Assembly: GCA_021809105.1 (NCBI GenBank)
Contig: JAKBAM010000013.1
Span: 1-64,000, forward strand
Source of the DNA: Actinomycetes bacterium
GTDB taxonomy: Bacteria > Actinomycetota > Acidimicrobiia > Acidimicrobiales > Palsa-688
DNA: 64,000 nt
Direction of reading: 5' to 3'
Below are positions 53,474-61,656 of the stretch, in pieces. Numbering within the stretch: position 1 is the stretch's first letter; each line of letters begins with the position of its first letter. Position numbers and translations under genes: made by a program. The notes beneath the pieces are model-generated. The model had not been told where the DNA came from and ran no database searches. It was given only the letters and a program-made list of their open reading frames with translations.

Positions 53474-55933
53474 ATGGCGCTCCCCGACCAACAAAGCTTG
53501 CTCCTTCCCGATATGGCACACCCCGATCTCCCGGCGGAGCAGGCCCACGTGGACCACGCGTACACACGTCTGGAAGCCATGCGTGGCGCGGCCACGGGAA
53601 TGCTGCAGGAGGCGTTCGGGGAGCGGGGTGGCACGTTCCAGTCCTTCACCGAGCGCGACATCAGGGTCCGCACCAGCCTCAGCCGCCTCGAGCAGTTACA
53701 GATCGGTGACGAGGCACTCGTGTTCGGAAGAATCGACAGAATCGGATCCGACAGCGGCCAACCGGCCGAGACCTTCCACATCGGCCGGCTGGCGATCTCC
53801 GACGCCGACCAGGAGCCGCTGGTGGTGGACTGGCGGGCTCCGGTGGTGGAGCCCTTTTACCGGGCCACCGGCGCTCACCCGATGGGCCTGCGCCGCCGCC
53901 GGCACTTCCTCGTGGAGGGGCGTGAGCTGCTCGACCTCGAGGACGAGCTGTTCGACGAAGAGGGCAGTGACGAGGGAGTGGGGCTCGGCCTCTCCGGCTC
54001 CCACGTGCTCCTCGCGGCCCTCTCGCGGGCTCGCACAGGGCGGATGCGCGACATCGTCGCCACGGTGCAACGGGAGCAGGACGAGATCATCCGGGGCCCG
54101 CTCGGGGGGATCCTCGTCGTCCAAGGCGGCCCGGGCACGGGCAAGACCGCGGTGGCTCTCCACCGCGCTGCCTATCTGCTCTACACCCATCGCTTCCCGC
54201 TCGAGAGCCAGGGTGTGTTGGTCGTGGGGCCGAACCCGACCTTCTTGCGCTACATCGCACACGTGTTGCCCTCGCTCGGGGAGACCGGCGTCGAGCTCTC
54301 GACCATTGCCGGACTGTACGGCCGCCCGCAGAGCCGCCGACCCGAGGATCTTGGCACCGCCCGGCTCAAGGGCTCGGGCCGGATGGCAAAGGTGATCGCG
54401 CGCGCTGTCGCTGACCGCCAGCGGCCCTTGCGCCGTCCCCTGGAAGTCCCCTACGGCCGGGCGGTGTTGCGCCTCAGCCCGGATACCAGCGCCCAGATCG
54501 TCGCGGCGGCCAAGCGGCGCCCAGGCACCCACAACGCCCGGCGGCGGACCGTCGAGAACCTCCTTTGGCGCCACCTACTCGAGGAGGTCCACAGGCGCAT
54601 TCCGCCGGGATCGGAGCCGGCAGCCGAGATCCCCGACGAGGTGCTGCTCGGCTCGGAGAGCACCCGCCCCGGCGATGTAGCCGCCAACGGCGCAGTGGGC
54701 GGCGGGGCAGCGGGGGCCGTGCTGCCCTTCCGCCGGACCACTCCGCCGACGTCCGCGGCGCCACCCGTGCCCGGCTCGGCGCCCGCCGCCGGCTCGGCGC
54801 CCCCTGAGGACGAGGGGCTCACTGCGGCCGAGCTGGGATCCGAGCTACGTCGCCAGCCGGACGTCGCCGCTGCCCTGGATCGCATGTGGCCCATCCTCAC
54901 CGCAGAAGAGCTGCTCCACGACCTCTTCGGTGCTCGCCCGCTCGTGGAGCTCGCCGCCAGGACCACACTCTCCGAGACCGAACGGCTGGCGCTCCTCCGG
55001 CCCCGTTCCACGTCGCTCAATGAGGTGCAGTGGACCGATGCCGACATCCCACTCCTCGACGAGGCCAGGGCCCTCCTCGGGCCGCCCAAGCGGCGCGGCG
55101 GCGCTGACGAGCCCGAAGACATCCGCAGATACGGCCACATCGTCGTCGACGAGACCCAGGACCTGTCGCCGATGCAGCTGCGGATGCTCGGCCGGCGCTC
55201 CCTGGGCGGATCGATGACCGTCGTCGGCGACATCGCCCAGGCCACCGGCCCCTGGGCCCCCGAGGCCTGGTCCGAGGTGGTCGTCCACCTCCCGTCAGAT
55301 CGTGGCTGGCGGCAGGTGGACCTAACGGTGAACTACCGCACGCCGGTAGAGATCATGGACCTGGCCAGGCGGGTCCTGGCGGCAGCCGAACCGGGGATGG
55401 TCGCGCCGGCGGCTGTGCGAGAAAGCGGCGAGCCCGTCCGTTGGGTGACCGCCAGCGGGCCCTCCCCCTCGCCGGCAGGGGCAGGAAGCGACAGCCACCC
55501 CCGGAAGGTCGGCGACCCATTGGTAGTCGGCGACCCACTGGTAGATGCCGTCGTCGACACTGCCCGCTCTGAGCTCGAAGCCCTCTCCGGGGGAGCGGGA
55601 GGTGACGGGCGGCTGGCCGTCATCGCCCCGCGGTCGCTGCTCGCCGCCATCGCCGGCGGTCTGCGGGCCGCCGGCATCGACGCCGGCAGCGGCTACGGAG
55701 CGCTGCTCGACGCGCCGGCCGCACTGCTGGCCGTCGAGGAGGCCAAAGGGCTGGAGTTCGACGGTGTGGTGGTGGTCGAGCCTGCCCGTATAGAGCGAGA
55801 CTCGGCTCAGGGGCTGCGGGCGGTCTACGTAGCGCTGACGCGTGCCACCCGCCGCCTCGCCGTCGTCCATGCCGAAGACCTTCCCGGTTCGCTGCAGACC
55901 GAGGCCGCGGCGGCGAACGACGGTCTCGGCTGA
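53474..55933 (+). CDS. HelD-like RNA polymerase-recycling helicase
   Basis: 819 residues, SF1 (UvrD/Rep-like) fold. An N-terminal coiled-coil region (residues 15-60) as in HelD secondary-channel arms, Walker [21 protein letters not shown] (about 213-232), motif [17 protein letters not shown], motif [11 protein letters not shown], and motif [17 protein letters not shown] Pro/Ala/Gly-rich insertion lies at about 405-445. Actinobacterial HelD removes RNA polymerase from DNA and can give rifampicin tolerance. No other DNA-repair function is implied. Confidence 0.9.
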   Translation: MALPDQQSLLLPDMAHPDLPAEQAHVDHAYTRLEAMRGAATGMLQEAFGERGGTFQSFTERDIRVRTSLSRLEQLQIGDEALVFGRIDRIGSDSGQPAETFHIGRLAISDADQEPLVVDWRAPVVEPFYRATGAHPMGLRRRRHFLVEGRELLDLEDELFDEEGSDEGVGLGLSGSHVLLAALSRARTGRMRDIVATVQREQDEIIRGPLGGILVVQGGPGTGKTAVALHRAAYLLYTHRFPLESQGVLVVGPNPTFLRYIAHVLPSLGETGVELSTIAGLYGRPQSRRPEDLGTARLKGSGRMAKVIARAVADRQRPLRRPLEVPYGRAVLRLSPDTSAQIVAAAKRRPGTHNARRRTVENLLWRHLLEEVHRRIPPGSEPAAEIPDEVLLGSESTRPGDVAANGAVGGGAAGAVLPFRRTTPPTSAAPPVPGSAPAAGSAPPEDEGLTAAELGSELRRQPDVAAALDRMWPILTAEELLHDLFGARPLVELAARTTLSETERLALLRPRSTSLNEVQWTDADIPLLDEARALLGPPKRRGGADEPEDIRRYGHIVVDETQDLSPMQLRMLGRRSLGGSMTVVGDIAQATGPWAPEAWSEVVVHLPSDRGWRQVDLTVNYRTPVEIMDLARRVLAAAEPGMVAPAAVRESGEPVRWVTASGPSPSPAGAGSDSHPRKVGDPLVVGDPLVDAVVDTARSELEALSGGAGGDGRLAVIAPRSLLAAIAGGLRAAGIDAGSGYGALLDAPAALLAVEEAKGLEFDGVVVVEPARIERDSAQGLRAVYVALTRATRRLAVVHAEDLPGSLQTEAAAANDGLG

Positions 55934-55963
55934 CTCCCTCACGAGCGCTGTACCGGGGTCCGC

Positions 55964-57130
55964 TCAGCGGCCGGTGAGCGTCCGGCCCCTCCAAGCCAGA
56001 TCCCGTCCCAGCCCGATCTTTGCTACCGAGCGGGCGAAGCACACGAGGAACGTCACGAGCGGGACCGGGAAGGCGGCTGCCGTCAGAGGCGCGAATCGAC
56101 CGGCGCGCCGGAACTGCCAGCCCATCTGTGCAGCCCAGAGAACATAGGTGGCCGCGTCGCCAGCCAGCCCGAGCTCCCCACCCGGGGGAGACGGCGTCTG
56201 GCGGCGGAAAGCTGGCATCGGGAGGAGTGCTGCACCCGCCCGGGCGCCGGACATGGCGGCGACGGTTGCGCCGGCGATCCACCACCCCACCGCAGCCGTG
56301 ATCCACGGAGCTCCCCCTCTAGCCCCCGTGGCCAACACCTTGGTCCAACCGTCCACGAGCTGGCGCACCCCGCCGGGGTACATGCGAAACGACACGGCGT
56401 CACCGCCGGCGAACACGCCCACCGGAACGCCGGCCCGGTGGGCGAGCTGGGCTAGAGCCAGGTCCTCGGTGATCTTCGACCGCACGCCTCGATGGGCATG
56501 GCCGCCGACCCGGTCGTAGGTGGCCCGGTCGATGATCAGGCACGCCCCGAAGGCCATCGGCCGCGGCTCGGCCGGGCGGGGGCACACGAAGGCCCCGGTC
56601 CCCATGAGGGCTACCACGTTGGCCACAGCGGAGAGCTGCTCGTAGCGCCGGACGGCGCGATGGTAAGGCTCTGCCGACACGATCCCGGCCCCCCCGAGAC
56701 GATCGTGCTCGGCAATCATCCGCTCCAGCCCATCGGGGGCGAGCGTGACGTCGGCATCGAGGAAGACCAGCAACTCGCCCGTAGCAGCGGCCTGGCCGTG
56801 GTGGAGGGCCCAGCACTTACCCGACCAGCCCGCGGGAGGACCCGCCACGGCGAGGACGGTCGCGCCGGCGGCGCGGGCCAGGGCAGCCGTCCCGTCGGTC
56901 GAGGCATCGTCGATGACGATCACCTCCTCGGCCGCAGTGGTCTGCGCTCGTAGGGACATCAAGAGATGGGGCAGGGCCGCCGACTCGTCGCGCGCCGGTA
57001 CCAGCACCGTCACCCGCCGGCGGCCCCGGCGCCCGGCGGGTGACGGACCGGGTACGCGCAGGCGGCCCAACAGCCAGACGCCCGTGACCCACTGTGAGGC
57101 GGATGCGGCATACCGCCAGGCCGGTCGCAT
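55964..57130 (-). CDS. Glycosyltransferase family 2, membrane-associated (CrtQ-like)
   Basis: 388 residues. VTVLVPARDESAALPHLL, VIVIDDASTDGT, LVFLDADVTL (DXD) and EDLALAQLAHRAG (QxxRW replaced by an ED motif) are GT2 features, with transmembrane helices toward the C-terminus. Such proteins glycosylate carotenoids or hopanoid-type lipids. Acceptor unknown. Divergent from pyrE; a 15-bp inverted repeat lies between. Confidence 0.85.
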   Translation of the reverse strand: MRPAWRYAASASQWVTGVWLLGRLRVPGPSPAGRRGRRRVTVLVPARDESAALPHLLMSLRAQTTAAEEVIVIDDASTDGTAALARAAGATVLAVAGPPAGWSGKCWALHHGQAAATGELLVFLDADVTLAPDGLERMIAEHDRLGGAGIVSAEPYHRAVRRYEQLSAVANVVALMGTGAFVCPRPAEPRPMAFGACLIIDRATYDRVGGHAHRGVRSKITEDLALAQLAHRAGVPVGVFAGGDAVSFRMYPGGVRQLVDGWTKVLATGARGGAPWITAAVGWWIAGATVAAMSGARAGAALLPMPAFRRQTPSPPGGELGLAGDAATYVLWAAQMGWQFRRAGRFAPLTAAAFPVPLVTFLVCFARSVAKIGLGRDLAWRGRTLTGR

Positions 57131-57232
57131 CCCGGCAGTGTCGCACGCCTCGGCCGGCGATCACGGCCGCTGCGGCCGTGGATCGCGCTCGACAAGGGGC
57201 GCCGGCGTGCCCCCGGTGCCGGTCGACTTGTG

Positions 57233-57269
57233 TGTTGATCAACCCAGGGAATCGCTGGGTTGATCAACA
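57233..57269. promoter_or_regulatory. 15-bp perfect inverted repeat of two TTGATCAA boxes
   Basis: TGTTGATCAACCCAG and its exact complement CTGGGTTGATCAACA are separated by 7 bases. Each arm contains the self-palindrome TTGATCAA, so two operator-like boxes are 22 bp apart on centre. It lies in the 184-bp region between the divergent GT2 and pyrE genes, 45 bp before the pyrE ATG. Either a regulator binding site or an RNA hairpin in the pyrE leader. Confidence 0.85.
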
Positions 57270-57314
57270 TGAAATGGTGCCCGCCACGGACGGCCCCAGT
57301 ACGATCGCCCGCAG

Positions 57315-57866
57315 ATGACCATCGACGCGCCGACTCGCCGGTCCCTGGCGGAGCTGGTAAGGGCCCGGGGTTACGAACACCGCGATCCGCCCTTCCAGCT
57401 GACGTCTGGAGGATGGAGCCACGACTACGTGGACGGCAAGCACGCGGTGGCGGCTGGGTGCGACCTACGAACCGTGGCCGAGGCCGCCTTGGAGCAGGTC
57501 GGCACCGACTTCGACGCGGTGGGTGGTCCGACGATGGGAGCCGATGCCCTGTCCCATGCCATGGCCTTGCTGAGCGGCAAGGGGTGGTATTCGATACGCA
57601 AGGAGCCCAAAGGTCACGGCAGGGCCGCCTGGGTCGAGGGCACTCGCCTCGAGGAGGGCCACAGGGTGGTCGTAGTCGAGGACGTGGTATCCACTGGCGG
57701 ATCGCTGTTGAAGGGCGTCGACCGGTTGAAGGAGCTGGGGGCCGAGGTGGTCGCAGCTACCGCGATCCTCGACCGCAGCCCTAGGGTCGCCGAGCGCTTT
57801 GCCGCCGCCGGAATCCTCTGGCGACCCCTCCTCACGTGGGAGGACCTGGCTATCGCTCCGCTCTGA
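57315..57866 (+). CDS. pyrE: Orotate phosphoribosyltransferase PyrE
   Basis: 183 residues. The PRPP-binding motif VVVVEDVVSTGGS is at residues 118-130, preceded by the catalytic-loop region around RKEPKGHG (95-102). It makes orotidine 5'-phosphate. The N-terminus lacks the longer helical extension of some PyrE. ATG 57315. No other pyr genes are near. Confidence 0.94.
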   Translation: MTIDAPTRRSLAELVRARGYEHRDPPFQLTSGGWSHDYVDGKHAVAAGCDLRTVAEAALEQVGTDFDAVGGPTMGADALSHAMALLSGKGWYSIRKEPKGHGRAAWVEGTRLEEGHRVVVVEDVVSTGGSLLKGVDRLKELGAEVVAATAILDRSPRVAERFAAAGILWRPLLTWEDLAIAPL

Positions 57867-57905
57867 CGACTCGAGTCCGGCGCGCGCAGCGTTAGCGTCG
57901 GTCCG

Positions 57906-58514
57906 GTGGCCGAACGCTCCTTCTCCGAGTCCGACCTCGTCCCCAACCCTCTGGCCCTCTTCTCCGCCTGGTTCGGCGAGGCTGTGCGGGCAGGAGAGCG
58001 CCAACCCGAAGCCATGGCACTGGCCACAACCGATGGATCCGGTCATCCGGCGGTGCGCTTCGTTCTACTCAAGTCCTGGGACGATCGAGGCTTCGTCTTC
58101 TACACCAACGCCGAGAGCCGTAAGGGCGTCGAGCTGCGGGCCAACCCGAGCACCGCACTTGCGCTGCGCTGGGAACGGCTGGAGCGCCAGGTACGCGTCG
58201 AGGGTCGCGCCAGCCCGGTGGACCCGGCGGAGTCCGACGCCTACTTCGCCACGCGTGGCCGTCCTTCGCAGGTGTCAGCCTGGGCGTCGGATCAGAGCCG
58301 GCCCCTCAGCGGACGCGGCGAGTTGGAGCGCCAGGCCGCCGAGGCCGAGGCACGCTATGCGGGCTCCCACGTGCCACGGCCCCCGCATTGGTACGGCTGG
58401 CGAGTCCGACCGGAGGCCATCGAGTTCTGGCAGGGCCGCGACAACCGGTTGCATGACCGCTTCGCTTACCTGCGTGCGAGCGACGGGTGGTCCATTACCC
58501 GCCTGTCGCCGTAG
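57906..58514 (+). CDS. pdxH: Pyridoxamine/pyridoxine 5'-phosphate oxidase PdxH
   Basis: 202 residues. RFVLLKSWDDRGFVFYTNAESRKGVEL and the C-terminal block RPPHWYGWRVRPEAIEFWQGRDNRLHDRF are the PdxH signatures for FMN and PLP. GTG start at 57906. Oxidises PNP or PMP to PLP. Follows pyrE by 39 bp. Confidence 0.95.
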   Translation: MAERSFSESDLVPNPLALFSAWFGEAVRAGERQPEAMALATTDGSGHPAVRFVLLKSWDDRGFVFYTNAESRKGVELRANPSTALALRWERLERQVRVEGRASPVDPAESDAYFATRGRPSQVSAWASDQSRPLSGRGELERQAAEAEARYAGSHVPRPPHWYGWRVRPEAIEFWQGRDNRLHDRFAYLRASDGWSITRLSP

Positions 58515-58576
58515 GGCGCCCTGCTGCCCGACCAACGGGTGGAGAGAAAGGAGCGACCGCGGTCCACAATGGGGGC

Positions 58577-58909
58577 ATGCCTGAAACCCGCCCTCCCGAA
58601 GTCGATCTCGCCACCTTTGCCACCGCCCACGGCAAGGGTGCTGCGATCCTCGACGTCCGCAACCCCGACGAGTACGCCACGGCGCATGTCCCAGGGGCGG
58701 TCTTGATCCCTCTCGACCAGCTCGAGGCGCGGACGCGGGAGATCCCGGCCGGCGACCCCTTGTACGTGATCTGCGCTGCCGGTGGCCGCAGCCTCTCGGC
58801 GGCAAGGGCCCTGGTCGAGGCCGGCTATCCCGCCGTCTCGGTGGCAGGGGGCACCAACGGGTGGATTGATCGCGGCGGGCCTGTGGTCGCCGGCGACTCC
58901 CCCCACTGA
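58577..58909 (+). CDS. Single-domain rhodanese
   Basis: 110 residues. AAILDVRNPDEYATAHVPGAVLIPL (residues 22-46) opens the fold and the active loop is C66-AAGG-R71, C-x4-R as in sulfurtransferases. Moves sulfane sulfur from thiosulfate or persulfide donors. Start ATG 58577, following pdxH by 62 bp. The upstream in-frame extension is rejected. Confidence 0.92.
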   Translation: MPETRPPEVDLATFATAHGKGAAILDVRNPDEYATAHVPGAVLIPLDQLEARTREIPAGDPLYVICAAGGRSLSAARALVEAGYPAVSVAGGTNGWIDRGGPVVAGDSPH

Positions 58910-59105
58910 CGCGGCAGGCCGCCAGAGCGGGTGATCAGGGTACGCGCGAATGTCCGTACCCACCTCGCCCCTTCACGAACCGGTGAACCTCCGGTATCAT
59001 TCAATTCGCTGACTCGTACCGACTGGCGCTTCCCTGGCGCCTTGGCGGGGCCGGTCGGTCTGAGGATCCGGGAGTCCCGGGTCTCGGCGCAGCGAGAGGA
59101 CCATA

Positions 59106-60028
<923 letters not shown>

Positions 60029-60041
<13 letters not shown>

Positions 60042-60065
60042 GGCGGCTCTGACCGGCTGAGGCGG
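60029..60065. repeat. 18-bp direct repeat at the end of the sigma factor gene
   Basis: TCTGACCGGCTGAGGCGG occurs at 60029-60046 and 60048-60065, with one base between. The first copy contains the sigma stop codon, the second lies after it. A tandem duplication of the 3' end without effect on the protein. Confidence 0.97.
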
Positions 60066-60082
60066 TGGCTCCGGGCACTTGG

Positions 60083-60493
60083 CTAGACAATGCGGCCTCT
60101 GAGGTTGTGTGGCAGGTGGTCGCCGACGTAGCTGGCGAGCACGACCAGCTTCTTCTCGCTTACCAGCACCACTGCGTAGGTGCCGGCGGCCCCGGGCCGG
60201 GCGCCGGTGACCTGCCCGGCGCCGAACGGACCCTTGAACGCCACCGCGCACACGGTCGTGTCGGCCTCACCGGGAAGTGCGGGTTGGGTGTTCAGCCGGC
60301 TCGGGACTTGATCGGCGGCCAGCCGGTGAACGCCTATGAGATGGGCGTGGGGGTCGTGCACCGCAGCGCGCGCGGCAGGCAAAGACTTGAAGCAGCCGCT
60401 CACTGCGCCGTTGGTGATGCCCGGCTGGGCCACCCCGCACCCAGCCACGCCCCCGGCCAGAGCGGCTGCGAGCATTACGATGCGGGCCCTCAT
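60083..60493 (-). CDS. Small putative lipoprotein
   Basis: 136 residues. Basic MRAR, hydrophobic core and lipobox GVAGC at residues 15-19 indicate lipidation by Lgt and export. The mature part is mixed beta sequence (CFKSLPAARAAVHDPHAHLIGV, CAVAFKGPFGAG, TYAVVLVSEKKLVVLASYVGD) without a recognised domain. Its ATG overlaps the stop of the YbhN-like gene (ATGA), so the pair is co-translated. Confidence 0.85.
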   Translation of the reverse strand: MRARIVMLAAALAGGVAGCGVAQPGITNGAVSGCFKSLPAARAAVHDPHAHLIGVHRLAADQVPSRLNTQPALPGEADTTVCAVAFKGPFGAGQVTGARPGAAGTYAVVLVSEKKLVVLASYVGDHLPHNLRGRIV

Positions 60494-61584
60494 GAGGCCG
60501 GGAGCTTTCGCAGGAGAGCGGCGGGGCCGCGCTCAGCGCCGGCGGCGTCCTGCCGGCGGGCCTTCAGGGCCAGCACACCCCAGGCTCCCCAGCCGATCGG
60601 GATCATGGCCCAGAAGTTGAACAGCCGGTACACGAGCACTGCAGCAACAGTCGATGCCTCCCCGCCGCCGAAGGCCACCAGAGCGATGGTCAACGAGCCC
60701 TCCACCACGCCGAGGCCGCCGGGCGTGATGGGTAGGTTGGTCGCCAGTTGCGCCGCGGCATAGGCCAGCAGCATGCCTCGCCAGGGGATGCTGGCGTTAA
60801 CGGCCAAAAAGGCTGCGATCAGGCATGCCAGGTCGAACACCCAGTTGCCGGCGGCCATGGCCCCGGCCACCGCCCAGTCCCGCCTGCTGGGGCTGATGGC
60901 ACTAACCCGGGCCCGGGCCGCGTGGACGACGTGGTGGGGGTCTCCGGCCGGCCGGTGAAGCGCCCACTGGCTCAGGCGGACAGCCCGCACAGCGTGTCCC
61001 AGGAACCATTCGCGCCTGCTCCACAGCACGACTAGAACCACCATGATGCCGACCAGGCCGAGGATCACGCCGACCAAGTCGAGGGCGCTTCCGGTACTGG
61101 CCGCCATCGCCAGGCCGGCTGCGGCCAGCACCGACAGGCTCATGAGCGACAGCACAGTCATGGCGACGACCACCCACCCGGAGAGGACGTCGTCAGCTCC
61201 GAAGCGGCGGTACTGGCGAAAGGCGTAGGCGGCGGCCAGCACCACCCCGGCTGGGAGCGAATTTTGGATGGCGTTGCCGGCCAGGGTGATGCCGGTCATC
61301 GGCGCGAGGCCCGCGCTCACATCGCCAGCTTGCAGCAGCCGGCGCTGCATCGCTGCGAACGCCACATACGACACGAGCTCTGTCGCGGCTGCGAAGGCCA
61401 GCCAAGCCCAGTCGAGGTGGGCGAGGTAAGCGCCGGCACCGGTGAGCTCGCCGGACTTTCCGGAGACGGCCCACGCCGCGAGCCCGGCCAGTCCCAGGGC
61501 CACCACCACCTTGCCGACCCGCCACCAAGCGGGACGCCGGGCCGCCGCGGGCGCCGCAGCCGCGGAGGCGGAAAGATCGGCCAT
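60490..61584 (-). CDS. YbhN/UPF0104 (MprF-like flippase domain) membrane protein
   Basis: 364 residues from ATG 61584. About eight transmembrane helices; NAIQNSLPAGVVLAAAYAFRQYRRFG and the hallmark ATNLPITPGGLGVVEGSLTIAL are signatures of the lysylphosphatidylglycerol synthetase transmembrane (LPG_synthase_TM) family. Probable lipid or polyprenol-linked substrate flippase. Downstream lipoprotein is coupled. Confidence 0.88.
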   Translation of the reverse strand: MADLSASAAAAPAAARRPAWWRVGKVVVALGLAGLAAWAVSGKSGELTGAGAYLAHLDWAWLAFAAATELVSYVAFAAMQRRLLQAGDVSAGLAPMTGITLAGNAIQNSLPAGVVLAAAYAFRQYRRFGADDVLSGWVVVAMTVLSLMSLSVLAAAGLAMAASTGSALDLVGVILGLVGIMVVLVVLWSRREWFLGHAVRAVRLSQWALHRPAGDPHHVVHAARARVSAISPSRRDWAVAGAMAAGNWVFDLACLIAAFLAVNASIPWRGMLLAYAAAQLATNLPITPGGLGVVEGSLTIALVAFGGGEASTVAAVLVYRLFNFWAMIPIGWGAWGVLALKARRQDAAGAERGPAALLRKLPAS

Positions 61585-61656
61585 GATTCCCGCATGATCG
61601 CACGGCTGCGGCACGCGGCTGGGGGCGCGGTGCGCATCGATGCCCGTCGTCGGTGC

